Made by a program: the position numbers and the translations under genes. Shown piece by piece: positions 25,764-34,501 of a stretch of 64,000 nucleotides of DNA. Positions within the stretch are counted from its first letter, which is position 1, and every line of letters starts with the position of its first letter. The notes below the pieces were generated by a model. The model was not told the DNA's origin and did not search any database. It saw only the letters and a list, made by a program, of their open reading frames with translations. Source of the stretch: an uncultured Aquimarina sp. (lineage in GTDB: Bacteria > Bacteroidota > Bacteroidia > Flavobacteriales > Flavobacteriaceae); NCBI GenBank assembly GCA_947500505.1, contig CANMSL010000001.1, forward strand, positions 930,001-994,000, in the 5' to 3' direction.

Positions 25764-26516
25764 TTATAAACTTTTATTTACAATAGTACTATTCGCTTGT
25801 GCCGTTGGGAAAACAACCAAATCAGCAATATTTACGTGATATGGTCTAGTAACTACAAAAGCGATGATATCCGCAATATCTTCTGGTCGTAAAGGATCAA
25901 AACCATCATAAACGGTATCGGCTCTTTCTTCATCACCCTTAAAGCGTACATTGCTAAATTCTGTTTCTACCAATCCCGGATGAATAGCTCCTACGCGGAT
26001 GCCATATTGATTAAGATCTATTTGCATTCCTTTATTGATGGCATCTACGGCATGCTTGCTGGCGCAGTATACATTTCCGCTGGGATATACTTCTTTGCCT
26101 GCGATAGAACCGATATTGATAATATGACCGGACTCTTGTGAAATCATTTTAGGGATTATAGCTTTAGAAACATACAATAGACCTTTTACATTAATATCTA
26201 ACATAGCATCCCAATCCTCCAGATTACCCGTCTGAATAGGATCAAGCCCATGAGCATTACCGGCATTGTTAACCAATATATCGATAGTACTAAATTCATG
26301 AGGAAGTGAATCGATACTTTTAAAAACACTTTCTTTATCCCGTACATCAAAACAGAGTGTATAAACTTTTACTGTTTCAGACAATTCATTTTGTAATTCG
26401 TCGAGACGCTCTTGTCTTCTTCCACAAAGTATGAGGTTTATCCCAAGTTTAGCAAATTCATAGGCAGTAGATTTTCCAATTCCACTGGTTGCTCCGGTAA
26501 TTAATGCTGTTTTCAT
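25764..26516 (-). CDS. short-chain dehydrogenase/reductase (YdfG-like)
   Basis: The 250-residue classical SDR has the NAD(P) motif TGATSGIG (7-14), NNAGNAHG (near 87), catalytic Ser in INIGSIAG (near 139) and YCASK (near 154-158). CGRRQERL after the second strand indicates preference for NADP(H). It resembles the YdfG-type 3-hydroxy acid/serine dehydrogenases in its length and the YDGFDPLRPEDIADIIAFV block. Substrate remains unknown. Confidence 0.92.
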   Translation of the reverse strand: MKTALITGATSGIGKSTAYEFAKLGINLILCGRRQERLDELQNELSETVKVYTLCFDVRDKESVFKSIDSLPHEFSTIDILVNNAGNAHGLDPIQTGNLEDWDAMLDINVKGLLYVSKAIIPKMISQESGHIINIGSIAGKEVYPSGNVYCASKHAVDAINKGMQIDLNQYGIRVGAIHPGLVETEFSNVRFKGDEERADTVYDGFDPLRPEDIADIIAFVVTRPYHVNIADLVVFPTAQANSTIVNKSL

Positions 26517-26549
26517 CTGTTTATTATTTTTTATTAGTCAGATGGAATC

Positions 26550-26593
26550 GCCATATCAATCATATCAAAGGGTATAAATATAATTGATATGGC
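26550..26593. repeat. inverted repeat, possible terminator
   Basis: GCCATATCAAT (26550-26560) pairs with ATTGATATGGC (26583-26593), and pairing continues outward as GGAATCG/CGATT with a bulge. It lies between the small membrane-protein gene and the SDR gene, both on the minus strand. Confidence 0.45.
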
Positions 26594-26606
26594 CGATTTC
26601 ATAAAA

Positions 26607-26768
26607 TCAAGTAATTTTTTTTCTTTTAAAAATTTTGACCAAAAGAAATGCTAACCCGATAGTTCCGCAAATAAACGCGGATTCATATTCTTTGCGATTG
26701 AAGGTTTCAAAAGCTGCCAAAAAGAATATTCCTGCAATAACATAGGAGAAAAATGATAGTTTTCTCAT
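26607..26768 (-). CDS. small membrane protein (53 aa)
   Basis: The reading is mine from the minus strand; the gene is too short for a normal ORF cut-off. The product begins MRKLSFFSYVIAGIFFLAAF, has a second span (FICGTIGLAFLLVKIF) and a basic end (KRKKIT). Two spans joined by a charged loop (ETFNRKEYES) form a plausible small membrane protein typical of Flavobacteriia. No function is known. It begins 248 bp from the divergent moxR. Confidence 0.6.
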   Translation of the reverse strand: MRKLSFFSYVIAGIFFLAAFETFNRKEYESAFICGTIGLAFLLVKIFKRKKIT

Positions 26769-27016
26769 TTAAATGTACATTTTTGCAACACTTTAAAGAA
26801 GCTGTCGTCTTCTATGAACATCATCGCGAAAGCCGATGAATATTGTTGCGTCCGTTTTTATCAGTAATAAGATTTAAATATACTGTAAAATTTGGGCGTA
26901 AGCGTATTTTTAGGAGATACATTTAACCTATAATTAACAACAAAAGGAAAAATATTTTAACAATTTGCAATGCTGAAACATGAATGTTAAATTCACGACT
27001 TTAAAAAAAAGAATAG

Positions 27017-28018
27017 ATGGAAGAAAATAGTTCTATTGATATTGCTTCAATCAATGAGAAGATACAGAAAGAATCTGCATTCGTAGATTTACTTACGTTA
27101 GAAATGAATAAGGTAATCGTGGGCCAGAAACATATGGTAGAGCGGTTATTAATTGGATTGCTTGGACAAGGACATATTCTGTTAGAAGGTGTTCCCGGAT
27201 TGGCAAAAACATTAGCGATAAACACCTTGGCAAAGGCTGTTCATGGAAGTTTCAGCCGTATTCAGTTTACTCCGGATCTATTACCGGCAGATGTGGTAGG
27301 AACACTAATCTTTAATATGAAAGAGAACGATTTTTCTATCAAAAAAGGACCAATTTTTGCCAATTTCGTGCTTGCCGATGAGATCAACCGTGCTCCTGCA
27401 AAGGTGCAGAGTGCATTATTAGAAGCAATGCAGGAGAAGCAGGTTACAATAGGTGATGAAACCTTTATTTTAGATAAGCCATTTTTAGTTATGGCAACTC
27501 AAAATCCTGTAGAACAGGAAGGAACATATCCATTGCCCGAGGCACAAGTAGACCGTTTTATGCTAAAGACTGTAATTGATTATCCTAAGCTAGAAGAGGA
27601 ACAACTTATAGTTCGGGCTAATCTGAAAGGTTCTTTTGAGAAAGTAAACCCAGTAGTTTCTGTAGAACAAATTCTTACTGCTCAAAAAGCGGTAAGGGAA
27701 GTGTATATGGACGAAAAGATTGAAAAATATATTCTTGATATTATTTTTGCGACTCGTTTCCCTGAGAAATATGGACTGGAAGAATTAAAACCCTTAATCA
27801 GTTTTGGTGCTTCTCCAAGAGGGAGTATTAACATGGCTACTGCAGCTAAATGTTTTGCTTTTATAAAAAGGAGAGGATATGTGATTCCGGAAGATGTTCG
27901 CGCAGTTGTACACGATGTGCTACGTCATCGTATTGGTATTACTTACGAAGCAGAGGCCGAAAATGTTACCTCAGAAGAAATCATCAATAAGATTGTTAAC
28001 GAGATTGAAGTACCATAG
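27017..28018 (+). CDS. MoxR-family AAA+ ATPase
   Basis: The 333-residue ATPase has Walker A GVPGLAKT (about 59-66), Walker B VLADEINRAP (near 117), sensor MATQNPVEQEGTYPLPEAQ (near 160) and the C-terminal lid (ASPRGSINMATAAK). MoxR proteins act as chaperones for assembling complexes together with VWA-domain proteins. The downstream genes (DUF58, BatA, BatB and others) are the classic partners, so it is the first gene of the Bat operon. Confidence 0.95.
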   Translation: MEENSSIDIASINEKIQKESAFVDLLTLEMNKVIVGQKHMVERLLIGLLGQGHILLEGVPGLAKTLAINTLAKAVHGSFSRIQFTPDLLPADVVGTLIFNMKENDFSIKKGPIFANFVLADEINRAPAKVQSALLEAMQEKQVTIGDETFILDKPFLVMATQNPVEQEGTYPLPEAQVDRFMLKTVIDYPKLEEEQLIVRANLKGSFEKVNPVVSVEQILTAQKAVREVYMDEKIEKYILDIIFATRFPEKYGLEELKPLISFGASPRGSINMATAAKCFAFIKRRGYVIPEDVRAVVHDVLRHRIGITYEAEAENVTSEEIINKIVNEIEVP

Positions 28019-28110
28019 TAGATGCTTCGCATTAGTACAAAGTCTTTGGTAATAAGTACCAAGCACTAAAAATCTTTAAACTTAATACTAACGAGCCAAA
28101 AGGCGAGTAC

Positions 28111-28977
28111 ATGGATACCAAAGAGTTACTAAAAAAAGTTCGGAAAATTGAGATCAAGACCAGAAGGTTAAGCGATCATATATTTGGAGGAGAATATCAT
28201 TCTACCTTCAAAGGACGTGGTATGACCTTTAGCGAAGTCAGGCAGTATCAGTTTGGTGATGATGTTCGGAATATAGACTGGAATGTAACTGCTCGGTATA
28301 ATGAGCCTTATATCAAAGTCTTTGAAGAAGAACGAGAGTTGACAATGATGCTGATGGTAGATGTTTCCGGATCACAGTTTTTTGGCACCAAACAGCAATT
28401 CAAAAAAGAAATTATAACCGAAATCGCAGCAACGTTAGCGTTTTCTGCTACTCAGAATAATGATAAGATAGGATTGATTTTGTTTACAGATGAGATTGAA
28501 CTTTTCATTCCACCAAAAAAAGGAAGATCACACGTCCTGAGAATTATAAGAGAACTTTTAGAGCATGAACCTAAGAGTAAAAAGACAAATATTACTGAAG
28601 CATTAAGGTTTTTGTCAAATGTGATGAAGAAAAAAGCAATCGTATTCGTGCTTTCTGATTTTATAGCAGATGATTATCAGCAAACATTAAAGATTGTGGG
28701 AGGTAAGCATGATGTTACCGGAATCAGGGTTTATGATCAGCGAGAAGAAGAAATTCCAAATTTAGGAATGGTTCAGATGGAAGATGAAGAAACCGGGGAA
28801 CTACTTTTAGTGAATACAAGTTCCAAAAAAACAAGAATGAACTATGCTAAATACTATGATGAGAGAGTAGAATATTTTAGAGATAGTTTTACCAGAAGTG
28901 GTGCAGGATCTCTAAGTAGTCGTGTTGATGAAAGTTATGTAAAAAAGTTGTTGGGGTATTTTAAAAGAAGAGGATAG
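28111..28977 (+). CDS. DUF58 domain protein
   Basis: The 288-residue soluble protein has the DUF58 signature GMTFSEVRQYQFGDDVRNID (about 36-55) followed by WNVTARYNEPYIKVFEEERELT, and a VWA-like MIDAS start (MVDVSGSQFFG). It always accompanies MoxR in such operons and may be its substrate-recruiting partner. It lies 92 bp after moxR and 13 bp before the BatD-like gene. Confidence 0.93.
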   Translation: MDTKELLKKVRKIEIKTRRLSDHIFGGEYHSTFKGRGMTFSEVRQYQFGDDVRNIDWNVTARYNEPYIKVFEEERELTMMLMVDVSGSQFFGTKQQFKKEIITEIAATLAFSATQNNDKIGLILFTDEIELFIPPKKGRSHVLRIIRELLEHEPKSKKTNITEALRFLSNVMKKKAIVFVLSDFIADDYQQTLKIVGGKHDVTGIRVYDQREEEIPNLGMVQMEDEETGELLLVNTSSKKTRMNYAKYYDERVEYFRDSFTRSGAGSLSSRVDESYVKKLLGYFKRRG

Positions 28978-28990
28978 GCGATAATTAAGA

Positions 28991-30646
28991 ATGAAGAACT
29001 ACGAATTACTAAGTATTAATATGAAATGTGGTATTTCCCTTTTAAAGGGAGTAAGAGGGATATTTTTTGGTTTAGCCCTTTTCCTTTCCAATTCAGTATT
29101 TGCACAGGTTTCTGCAAGTATTGATTCTACCTCGATACAGATTGGAGAAGAAATCAGATATAGAATGCAGGTAGAAGTTGATTCTACCCGGATTGTTATT
29201 TTTCCTGAGGGACAGACCTTTTTGCCTCTCGAGGTTATAGAGTCTTACAAAACAGATACTACTAAAAATGGTAACCGATTTAGTTTACTTAAGGAGTACG
29301 CATTGACACAATTTGATTCGGGGTCTTATACCATACCAAGGCAGAAAGTGATGATAGGAGATCAGGTTTTTTTAACCGATTCACTAAAAGTCGAAGTTCG
29401 TGATGTGCTTGTGGATACGACCAAGCAAAAGATGTTCGAAATCAAGCCATTGGTAGATGTAGATGCCTCTTTTTTTAATTTGGAAAAGTATATATGGTGG
29501 ATTCTAATTCCGCTGATATTAATTGGATTAATGGTTTTCTTACTTTTTAGAAGGAAAAAAAGAAAAGAGGCAAAAGAAGATCAATTACCTCCATACGAAA
29601 GAGCGATTTTAGCCTTACAGAGAATTGATGCCTCACATTTGCTAGAAGAAGATTCTCACAAGGAATATTATTCCCAATTAAGTGATACTGCACGTAAATA
29701 TATTGATGAAGAAGTATATGATCACGCTATGGAGAGTACCACCGATGAATTGATCGCGCGACTGGACGAAGAAATAAAAACGGGAGCATTAAATCTTGAT
29801 AAACATACTATTGAAGAACTCAAGTCCGTATTAAAAACAGCAGATATGGCAAAGTTTGCCAATTCCAAACCTGATATTATCACCGCAAAAGCGGATAGAA
29901 ACGTAATAGAACGGGTCATTAATGAAACCAAAAACGCTATTCCCGAACCAACAGAAGAAGAATTACTGGCAGATGAGGAGTATAGAAAAACTGTGGCCGA
30001 GAAAAAGTTAAGAAGGAAGATTCTATTAGGAAGTTTAGCCGGTATTGGCGTTATAGTTACCACGTTGATGATTTTTATTATTGTAAAAGGATATGATGTT
30101 GTTAAAGATTCATTGCTGGGGCATCCAACCAAAGAATTAGCCGAAACAGAATGGATTAGCAGTACATATGGTTCTCCTCCGGTTACCATTTCTACTCCTA
30201 AAGTATTGATTAGAAATAATTTTCAGCTCACCGAAGAGCAAAAGCAAATTCTGAAAGGGAATGAGACATTCGTATATGGAAGCTTAATAGGGAATTTTTA
30301 TATCACCGTTTCTACGGTACAGTATAACCAGGAAACTGAAGTAGATCTAAATAAAGTTGTAGAAAGTGTTGTTGGTAATTTCGAATCTCAGGGAGCAAAG
30401 AATATTACAGTAAAAGATGAAGAATATGAAACCTTGGCTGGTGCAAAGGGAGTTAAAGTCTTCGGAAGCCTTGAAGTAACAAACCCGATGAGTAAAAAGG
30501 ATCAAAAAAGTGATTATTTGATGCTTAATTTTGCGGAAAATGGTGGGTATCAGCAAATTATGGTAGTATATAACAAGGAAGATCGATATGCAAAAGATGT
30601 TGCACAGCGCATTATTAACTCAGTAGAACTTAAAAATGCCGAATAA
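28991..30646 (+). CDS. Bat-operon membrane protein (BatD-like N-terminus, unnamed)
   Basis: The gene may start at 28991 or better at 29021 (MKCGISLLKGVRGIFF...), which places the signal peptide correctly (cleavage after FAQ). An N-terminal beta domain resembling BatD (about 40-160, ASIDSTSIQIGEEIRYRMQVE) is followed by a membrane span (YIWWILIPLILIGLMVFLL) and a DUF4381-like cytoplasmic helical part (PPYERAILALQRIDASHL). A second span (LLGSLAGIGVIVTTLMIFII) is followed by a C-terminal domain. It sits 2 bp before batA. This arrangement is usual in Bacteroidota Bat operons; its exact role is unknown. Confidence 0.8.
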   Translation: MKNYELLSINMKCGISLLKGVRGIFFGLALFLSNSVFAQVSASIDSTSIQIGEEIRYRMQVEVDSTRIVIFPEGQTFLPLEVIESYKTDTTKNGNRFSLLKEYALTQFDSGSYTIPRQKVMIGDQVFLTDSLKVEVRDVLVDTTKQKMFEIKPLVDVDASFFNLEKYIWWILIPLILIGLMVFLLFRRKKRKEAKEDQLPPYERAILALQRIDASHLLEEDSHKEYYSQLSDTARKYIDEEVYDHAMESTTDELIARLDEEIKTGALNLDKHTIEELKSVLKTADMAKFANSKPDIITAKADRNVIERVINETKNAIPEPTEEELLADEEYRKTVAEKKLRRKILLGSLAGIGVIVTTLMIFIIVKGYDVVKDSLLGHPTKELAETEWISSTYGSPPVTISTPKVLIRNNFQLTEEQKQILKGNETFVYGSLIGNFYITVSTVQYNQETEVDLNKVVESVVGNFESQGAKNITVKDEEYETLAGAKGVKVFGSLEVTNPMSKKDQKSDYLMLNFAENGGYQQIMVVYNKEDRYAKDVAQRIINSVELKNAE

Positions 30647-30648
30647 TC

Positions 30649-31653
30649 ATGTTTGAAAATTTCACATTTGAGAATCCGCAGTTTTTTTGGTTATTAGTAA
30701 TATTGCCATTAGCAATTGCCTGGTTTATCTGGAAGAGAAATAAACAACAGGCAGCGCTTAAGATTTCCAGTATCAAAGGATTCAAGGTGTCCGGAAGCTG
30801 GTTGGCAAAGCTAAAACCTATACTACTTCTCTTAAGACTAGCAGCATTAGCGCTAATCATTACTGCTATGGCAAGACCCAGAACCGTAGATGTGTCTACC
30901 AAGACTAAAACTACACGAGGGATCGATATTGTGATGGCTATTGACGTATCTGCAAGTATGTTGGCTAGAGATTTGAGACCTAATCGCCTAGAAGCTTTAA
31001 AAGAAGTAGCTGCAGAATTTATCCAAGGTAGACCTAATGATAGAATCGGATTGGTGGTGTATGCCGGCGAAAGTTTTACCAAAACACCAATAACCAGTGA
31101 CAAGGCTATTGTGCTTAGTGCAATGAAAGATATTATATTTAATAATCTGTTAGAAAATGGAACTGCCATTGGGATGGGACTTGCCACTTCTGTAAATAGG
31201 TTAAAAGATAGTAAAGCCAAAAGTAAAGTTATTATTCTTTTAACCGATGGTTCTAATAATGCAGGTTTTATCGATCCTAAAATTGCATCAGAATTGGCGG
31301 TAGAATATGGTATCAAAACATATACTATTGGTATAGGAACCAATGGAACAGCATTAGCACCAGTGGGAATAAGGCCGAATGGTTCGTTTCAGTATGGAAA
31401 TGTACAAGTAGAAATAGATGAAGAACTTTTAAAAGAAATTGCGACGGTTACCAAAGGAAAATACTTCAGAGCAACAGACAATAAGAAACTGGAACAGATT
31501 TACGAAGAAATAGATAAGCTGGAGAAAACTGATGTAGAAGAGTTTAAGTTTTACAATTATGAGGAAAAGTTTAGACCACTTGTTTTATTAGCAGGATTAT
31601 TACTTCTAATAGAATTCCTTCTTAGATATACAGTTTTTAGAAGTTTTGTGTAA
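30649..31653 (+). CDS. batA: VWA-domain protein BatA
   Basis: The 334-residue protein has two N-terminal membrane spans (FFWLLVILPLAIAWFIW; LLLLRLAALALIITAMA), a VWA domain with the MIDAS motif DVSAS (near 103, IDVSASMLARDLRPNRLEALK) and the T/D positions (TPITSDKAIV; LTDGSNNAG), and a C-terminal span (LVLLAGLLLLIEFLLRYTVF). It belongs to the aerotolerance operon family, in which BatA and BatB form a membrane complex. It is 2 bp after the preceding gene. Confidence 0.93.
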   Translation: MFENFTFENPQFFWLLVILPLAIAWFIWKRNKQQAALKISSIKGFKVSGSWLAKLKPILLLLRLAALALIITAMARPRTVDVSTKTKTTRGIDIVMAIDVSASMLARDLRPNRLEALKEVAAEFIQGRPNDRIGLVVYAGESFTKTPITSDKAIVLSAMKDIIFNNLLENGTAIGMGLATSVNRLKDSKAKSKVIILLTDGSNNAGFIDPKIASELAVEYGIKTYTIGIGTNGTALAPVGIRPNGSFQYGNVQVEIDEELLKEIATVTKGKYFRATDNKKLEQIYEEIDKLEKTDVEEFKFYNYEEKFRPLVLLAGLLLLIEFLLRYTVFRSFV

Positions 31654-31670
31654 CGTTAAAATTTAAAAGT

Positions 31671-31832
31671 TTGAAAAGAAATATAACCATAGGAATCTTA
31701 CTAATAGCCGTAGGAATATTAGTGCAATATGCTTTTGAAATGGACTTTTCCGATTTTTCATCAGGAATTGCAATCGGTGCCGGAATAGGTATAATTATAA
31801 CAAATGTTTTTATCAAAAGAAAAGAACATTGA
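31671..31832 (+). CDS. small membrane protein (53 aa, TTG start) in the Bat operon
   Basis: The frame starts with TTG at 31671, 18 bp after batA, and reads KRNITIGILLIAVGILVQYAF, then a short loop and a second span (GIAIGAGIGIIITNVFI) ending in KRKEH. The stop overlaps the start of the next gene by four bases, TTGA, which supports real coupled translation. No family is known. TTG starts occur also in the next gene and in batE. Confidence 0.65.
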   Translation: MKRNITIGILLIAVGILVQYAFEMDFSDFSSGIAIGAGIGIIITNVFIKRKEH

Positions 31833-32335
31833 AGAAAGGAATCATTATTCAGGGAAGCTCCAGAAGTGATGGTGATACCAATTTGGTGGTTTCTTACTTA
31901 AAGAATATCACAGGTTTTGATGTCGTAGATCTTAATCAAAGAGAGATAAACTATTTTGATTATGAGTTTAAAAATGAAGATGATTTTGAAATTATTTTTA
32001 AAAATATGGTTCAGCATTATCATAAGATCGTATTTGCGACACCAGTGTATTGGTATACGATGAGCGGTATTATGAAAGTATTCCTGGACAGGTTTTCTGA
32101 CTATCTATATAAAGAAAAAAACTTTGGTAGGATGCTTAGAGGAAAAGAGATGGCAATGATTAGTTGTAGTAATGATGGTGATAGAGTCGAAGAATTTCAT
32201 CTTCCTTTTTTAAGAAGTGCCGAATATTTAGGAATGGATTATTTGGGAGATATTCATAGTAAGGTTACTAATCAGAAACTTTCTATGGAGACCAAAGAAA
32301 AAATAAATGCTTTTGCACTAAGAATAATAAATTAA
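31829..32335 (+). CDS. NADPH-dependent FMN reductase/flavodoxin-fold protein
   Basis: The 168-residue protein has the flavin phosphate-binding loop GSSRSDGDTN (about 8-17), a core TPVYWYTMSGIMKVFLDRFSD (about 72-92) typical of the NADPH-dependent FMN reductase and NAD(P)H dehydrogenase group. The start is TTG, overlapping the small membrane protein stop. Its presence inside the Bat operon suggests a link to redox state, but this is inference. Confidence 0.85.
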   Translation: MKKGIIIQGSSRSDGDTNLVVSYLKNITGFDVVDLNQREINYFDYEFKNEDDFEIIFKNMVQHYHKIVFATPVYWYTMSGIMKVFLDRFSDYLYKEKNFGRMLRGKEMAMISCSNDGDRVEEFHLPFLRSAEYLGMDYLGDIHSKVTNQKLSMETKEKINAFALRIIN

Positions 32336-32469
32336 ATAAGTGGAGCAATAAGCTACCACACTCAGTTACCACATTGAGTTTGTAGAAGTATACTTATAAA
32401 AAAAGGTTTATGAGCTGTCGTGATACTATGTACTATGAGCTCAAAAAACCGCAAAATTAGAATTGAAAA

Positions 32470-33504
32470 ATGTACCTATTAGAAGAAAAAATATATTTCT
32501 GGTTACTGTTGGTAATACCAATACTGATTGTATTGTTTTTGGGGGTTTTAATTTGGAAAAAAACAACTCAAAAAAAGTTTGCTGACAGAGATTTATTAAA
32601 AAAACTCAGTCCTAATCAATCGGTTTTTAAATCGGTACTTAAGATCATTGTTATCAGTTTAGCTTTGGCTTGTTTGATAATCGCTTTAGTAAACCCTAAG
32701 GTAGGTACTAAATTAGAGACCGTAAAAAGGGAAGGTGTGGATGTTGTTTTCGCAATAGATGTTTCCAAAAGTATGTTAGCAGAAGATATTGCCCCTAATC
32801 GGCTAGAGAAATCCAAACAACTAGTAACTCAGATCATTAATAATTTAGCCAGTGACAGGGTGGGTATTATCGCATATGCTGCCAGTGCATTTCCACAATT
32901 GCCTATAACAACTGATTATGGCTCTGCCAAGATGTTTTTGCAATCAATGAATACAGAAATGCTTTCTTCTCAGGGAACTGCCATTAATGAAGCAATCGAA
33001 TTAGCAAAAACATACTATGACGATGAAGAACAGACAAATAGAGTCTTGTTTATCATAAGCGACGGTGAAGATCACGAGGGAAATATTGGATCTATTGCAG
33101 AAGAAGCGGCTAATGAAGGTATTAAGATATTTACAATAGGTGTTGGAACCACAAAAGGAGCACCTATTCCAATAAAACGAAACGGAATTGTACAGAGCTA
33201 TAAGAAAAATAGTCAGGGAGAAACCGTTATTACCAAACTTAATACGACAATTTTGCAGGAAATTGCCAATCAGGCAAATGGCACATACATTGATGGTACA
33301 AGTACAAGCGCAGTAGTAGAAAATGTTACGGAACTATTACAAGGTATGGACAAGAAGGAATTTGAAGCCAAACAATTTGCAGATTTTAAAGATCAGTTTC
33401 AGTGGTTCCTGGCGGCTGGCTTGTTATTATTGTTTTTAGATGTTTTCTTACTGGAAAGAAAAACATCGTGGGTAAAAAAATTGAACCTGTTTAATGAACA
33501 ATAG
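32470..33504 (+). CDS. batB: VWA-domain protein BatB
   Basis: The 344-residue protein has two N-terminal membrane spans, a VWA domain with DVSKS MIDAS (IDVSKSMLAEDIAPNRLEKSK, near 96) and ISDGEDHEGN (near 197), and a C-terminal span (WFLAAGLLLLFLDVFLLERK). It is the paralogue of BatA and is followed 21 bp later by batC. The start is the ATG at 32470 (MYLLEEKIYFWLLLVIP). Confidence 0.93.
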   Translation: MYLLEEKIYFWLLLVIPILIVLFLGVLIWKKTTQKKFADRDLLKKLSPNQSVFKSVLKIIVISLALACLIIALVNPKVGTKLETVKREGVDVVFAIDVSKSMLAEDIAPNRLEKSKQLVTQIINNLASDRVGIIAYAASAFPQLPITTDYGSAKMFLQSMNTEMLSSQGTAINEAIELAKTYYDDEEQTNRVLFIISDGEDHEGNIGSIAEEAANEGIKIFTIGVGTTKGAPIPIKRNGIVQSYKKNSQGETVITKLNTTILQEIANQANGTYIDGTSTSAVVENVTELLQGMDKKEFEAKQFADFKDQFQWFLAAGLLLLFLDVFLLERKTSWVKKLNLFNEQ

Positions 33505-33525
33505 GTTGTAAAATAATAGAGAGTT

Positions 33526-34410
33526 ATGAAGAAATTACTAATTATACTGTTATGTTTCCAATTTGGGATGATTTTTTCTCAGGAAGAGGAGGATAGAGCG
33601 GAGGCAGTGCAAGAAGCGAAGCGATTCATAGCAACAGGTAATGAAGTACTAGTTGAAAATGGTAATTTTCCAAAAGCAGAAGGCGAGTACAGGAAAGCTA
33701 TTTCAAAAAACCCTGTAGATGCTACTGCAAAATATAATTTGGCCAATGCCTATTACAATACCGAAAAATACGACGAAGCCACACAGCGATATACCGAGGC
33801 GGTAAAAACGGCCACATCAAAGGTTGAAAAACATAAAGCATTCCATAACAAGGGGAACACCTTTATGAAGCAAAAAAAATACAAAGAAGCTGTAGAAGCT
33901 TATAAAAATGCACTACGAAATAATCCTAAAGATGATGAAACTCGATACAATCTGGCTCTAGCTAAAAAAATGTTGGAAGAAGAGCAGAAGCAGAATGAGC
34001 AAAATAAAGATCAGAATAAAGATAACAAAGACGAAAAGGAAGATAAAAAGGACAAGAACGAAGATAATAAAGATCAGGAAGGGGAGAATAAAGAGGATCA
34101 AAAAGAAGGTGAAGATGATAAAGAGAAAAAAGGAGATGAAGGAGATAATAAAGACGAAAAAGGAGAAGATAAAAAAGATGAGAATGGAGATCCAAAAGAT
34201 GAAGAAAAAGATAAGAAAGAGGATCAAAAAGAAGGAGAAGGAAAACCAGAAGAGCAAAATAAGCAACCAAAACCAGTTCAGGGACAATTATCTCCTCAGC
34301 AAGTAAAAAGTTTACTAGAGGCTATGAATAATGAAGAGAAGAAAGTGCAGGATAAAATAAACGCAAAGAAAACACAAGGCGCAAAAACAAAAACCGAAAA
34401 GGATTGGTAA
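33526..34410 (+). CDS. batC: TPR protein BatC with acidic/basic low-complexity tail
   Basis: The 294-residue protein has a signal peptide (MKKLLIILLCFQFGMIFSQ), TPRs (about 28-150: AKYNLANAYYNTEKYDEATQRY, HNKGNTFMKQKKYKEAVEAY) and a tail of about 100 residues made almost only of Lys, Glu, Asp, Asn and Gly (about 155-245), then a short end (GQLSPQQVKSLLEAMNNEEKKVQDKINAK). The tail has the composition usual for BatC. The low-complexity DNA creates long shadow frames on both strands, which are not genes. Confidence 0.88.
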   Translation: MKKLLIILLCFQFGMIFSQEEEDRAEAVQEAKRFIATGNEVLVENGNFPKAEGEYRKAISKNPVDATAKYNLANAYYNTEKYDEATQRYTEAVKTATSKVEKHKAFHNKGNTFMKQKKYKEAVEAYKNALRNNPKDDETRYNLALAKKMLEEEQKQNEQNKDQNKDNKDEKEDKKDKNEDNKDQEGENKEDQKEGEDDKEKKGDEGDNKDEKGEDKKDENGDPKDEEKDKKEDQKEGEGKPEEQNKQPKPVQGQLSPQQVKSLLEAMNNEEKKVQDKINAKKTQGAKTKTEKDW

Positions 34411-34501
34411 CGGAATAATATCAATGTCATTAAAAAGTTATATGCTTTAGAAAAATGGTTGTTTTATTGGTCAAAAATGCTATTTGACTTTTAAAAAATA
34501 A

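Noticed and set aside
33958..34306. Three long open frames in other phases or on the opposite strand of batC
   Set aside because: They result from the Lys/Glu/Asp-rich low-complexity tail of batC; their translations are repetitive Phe/Ile/Leu or Lys/Arg/Ile runs.
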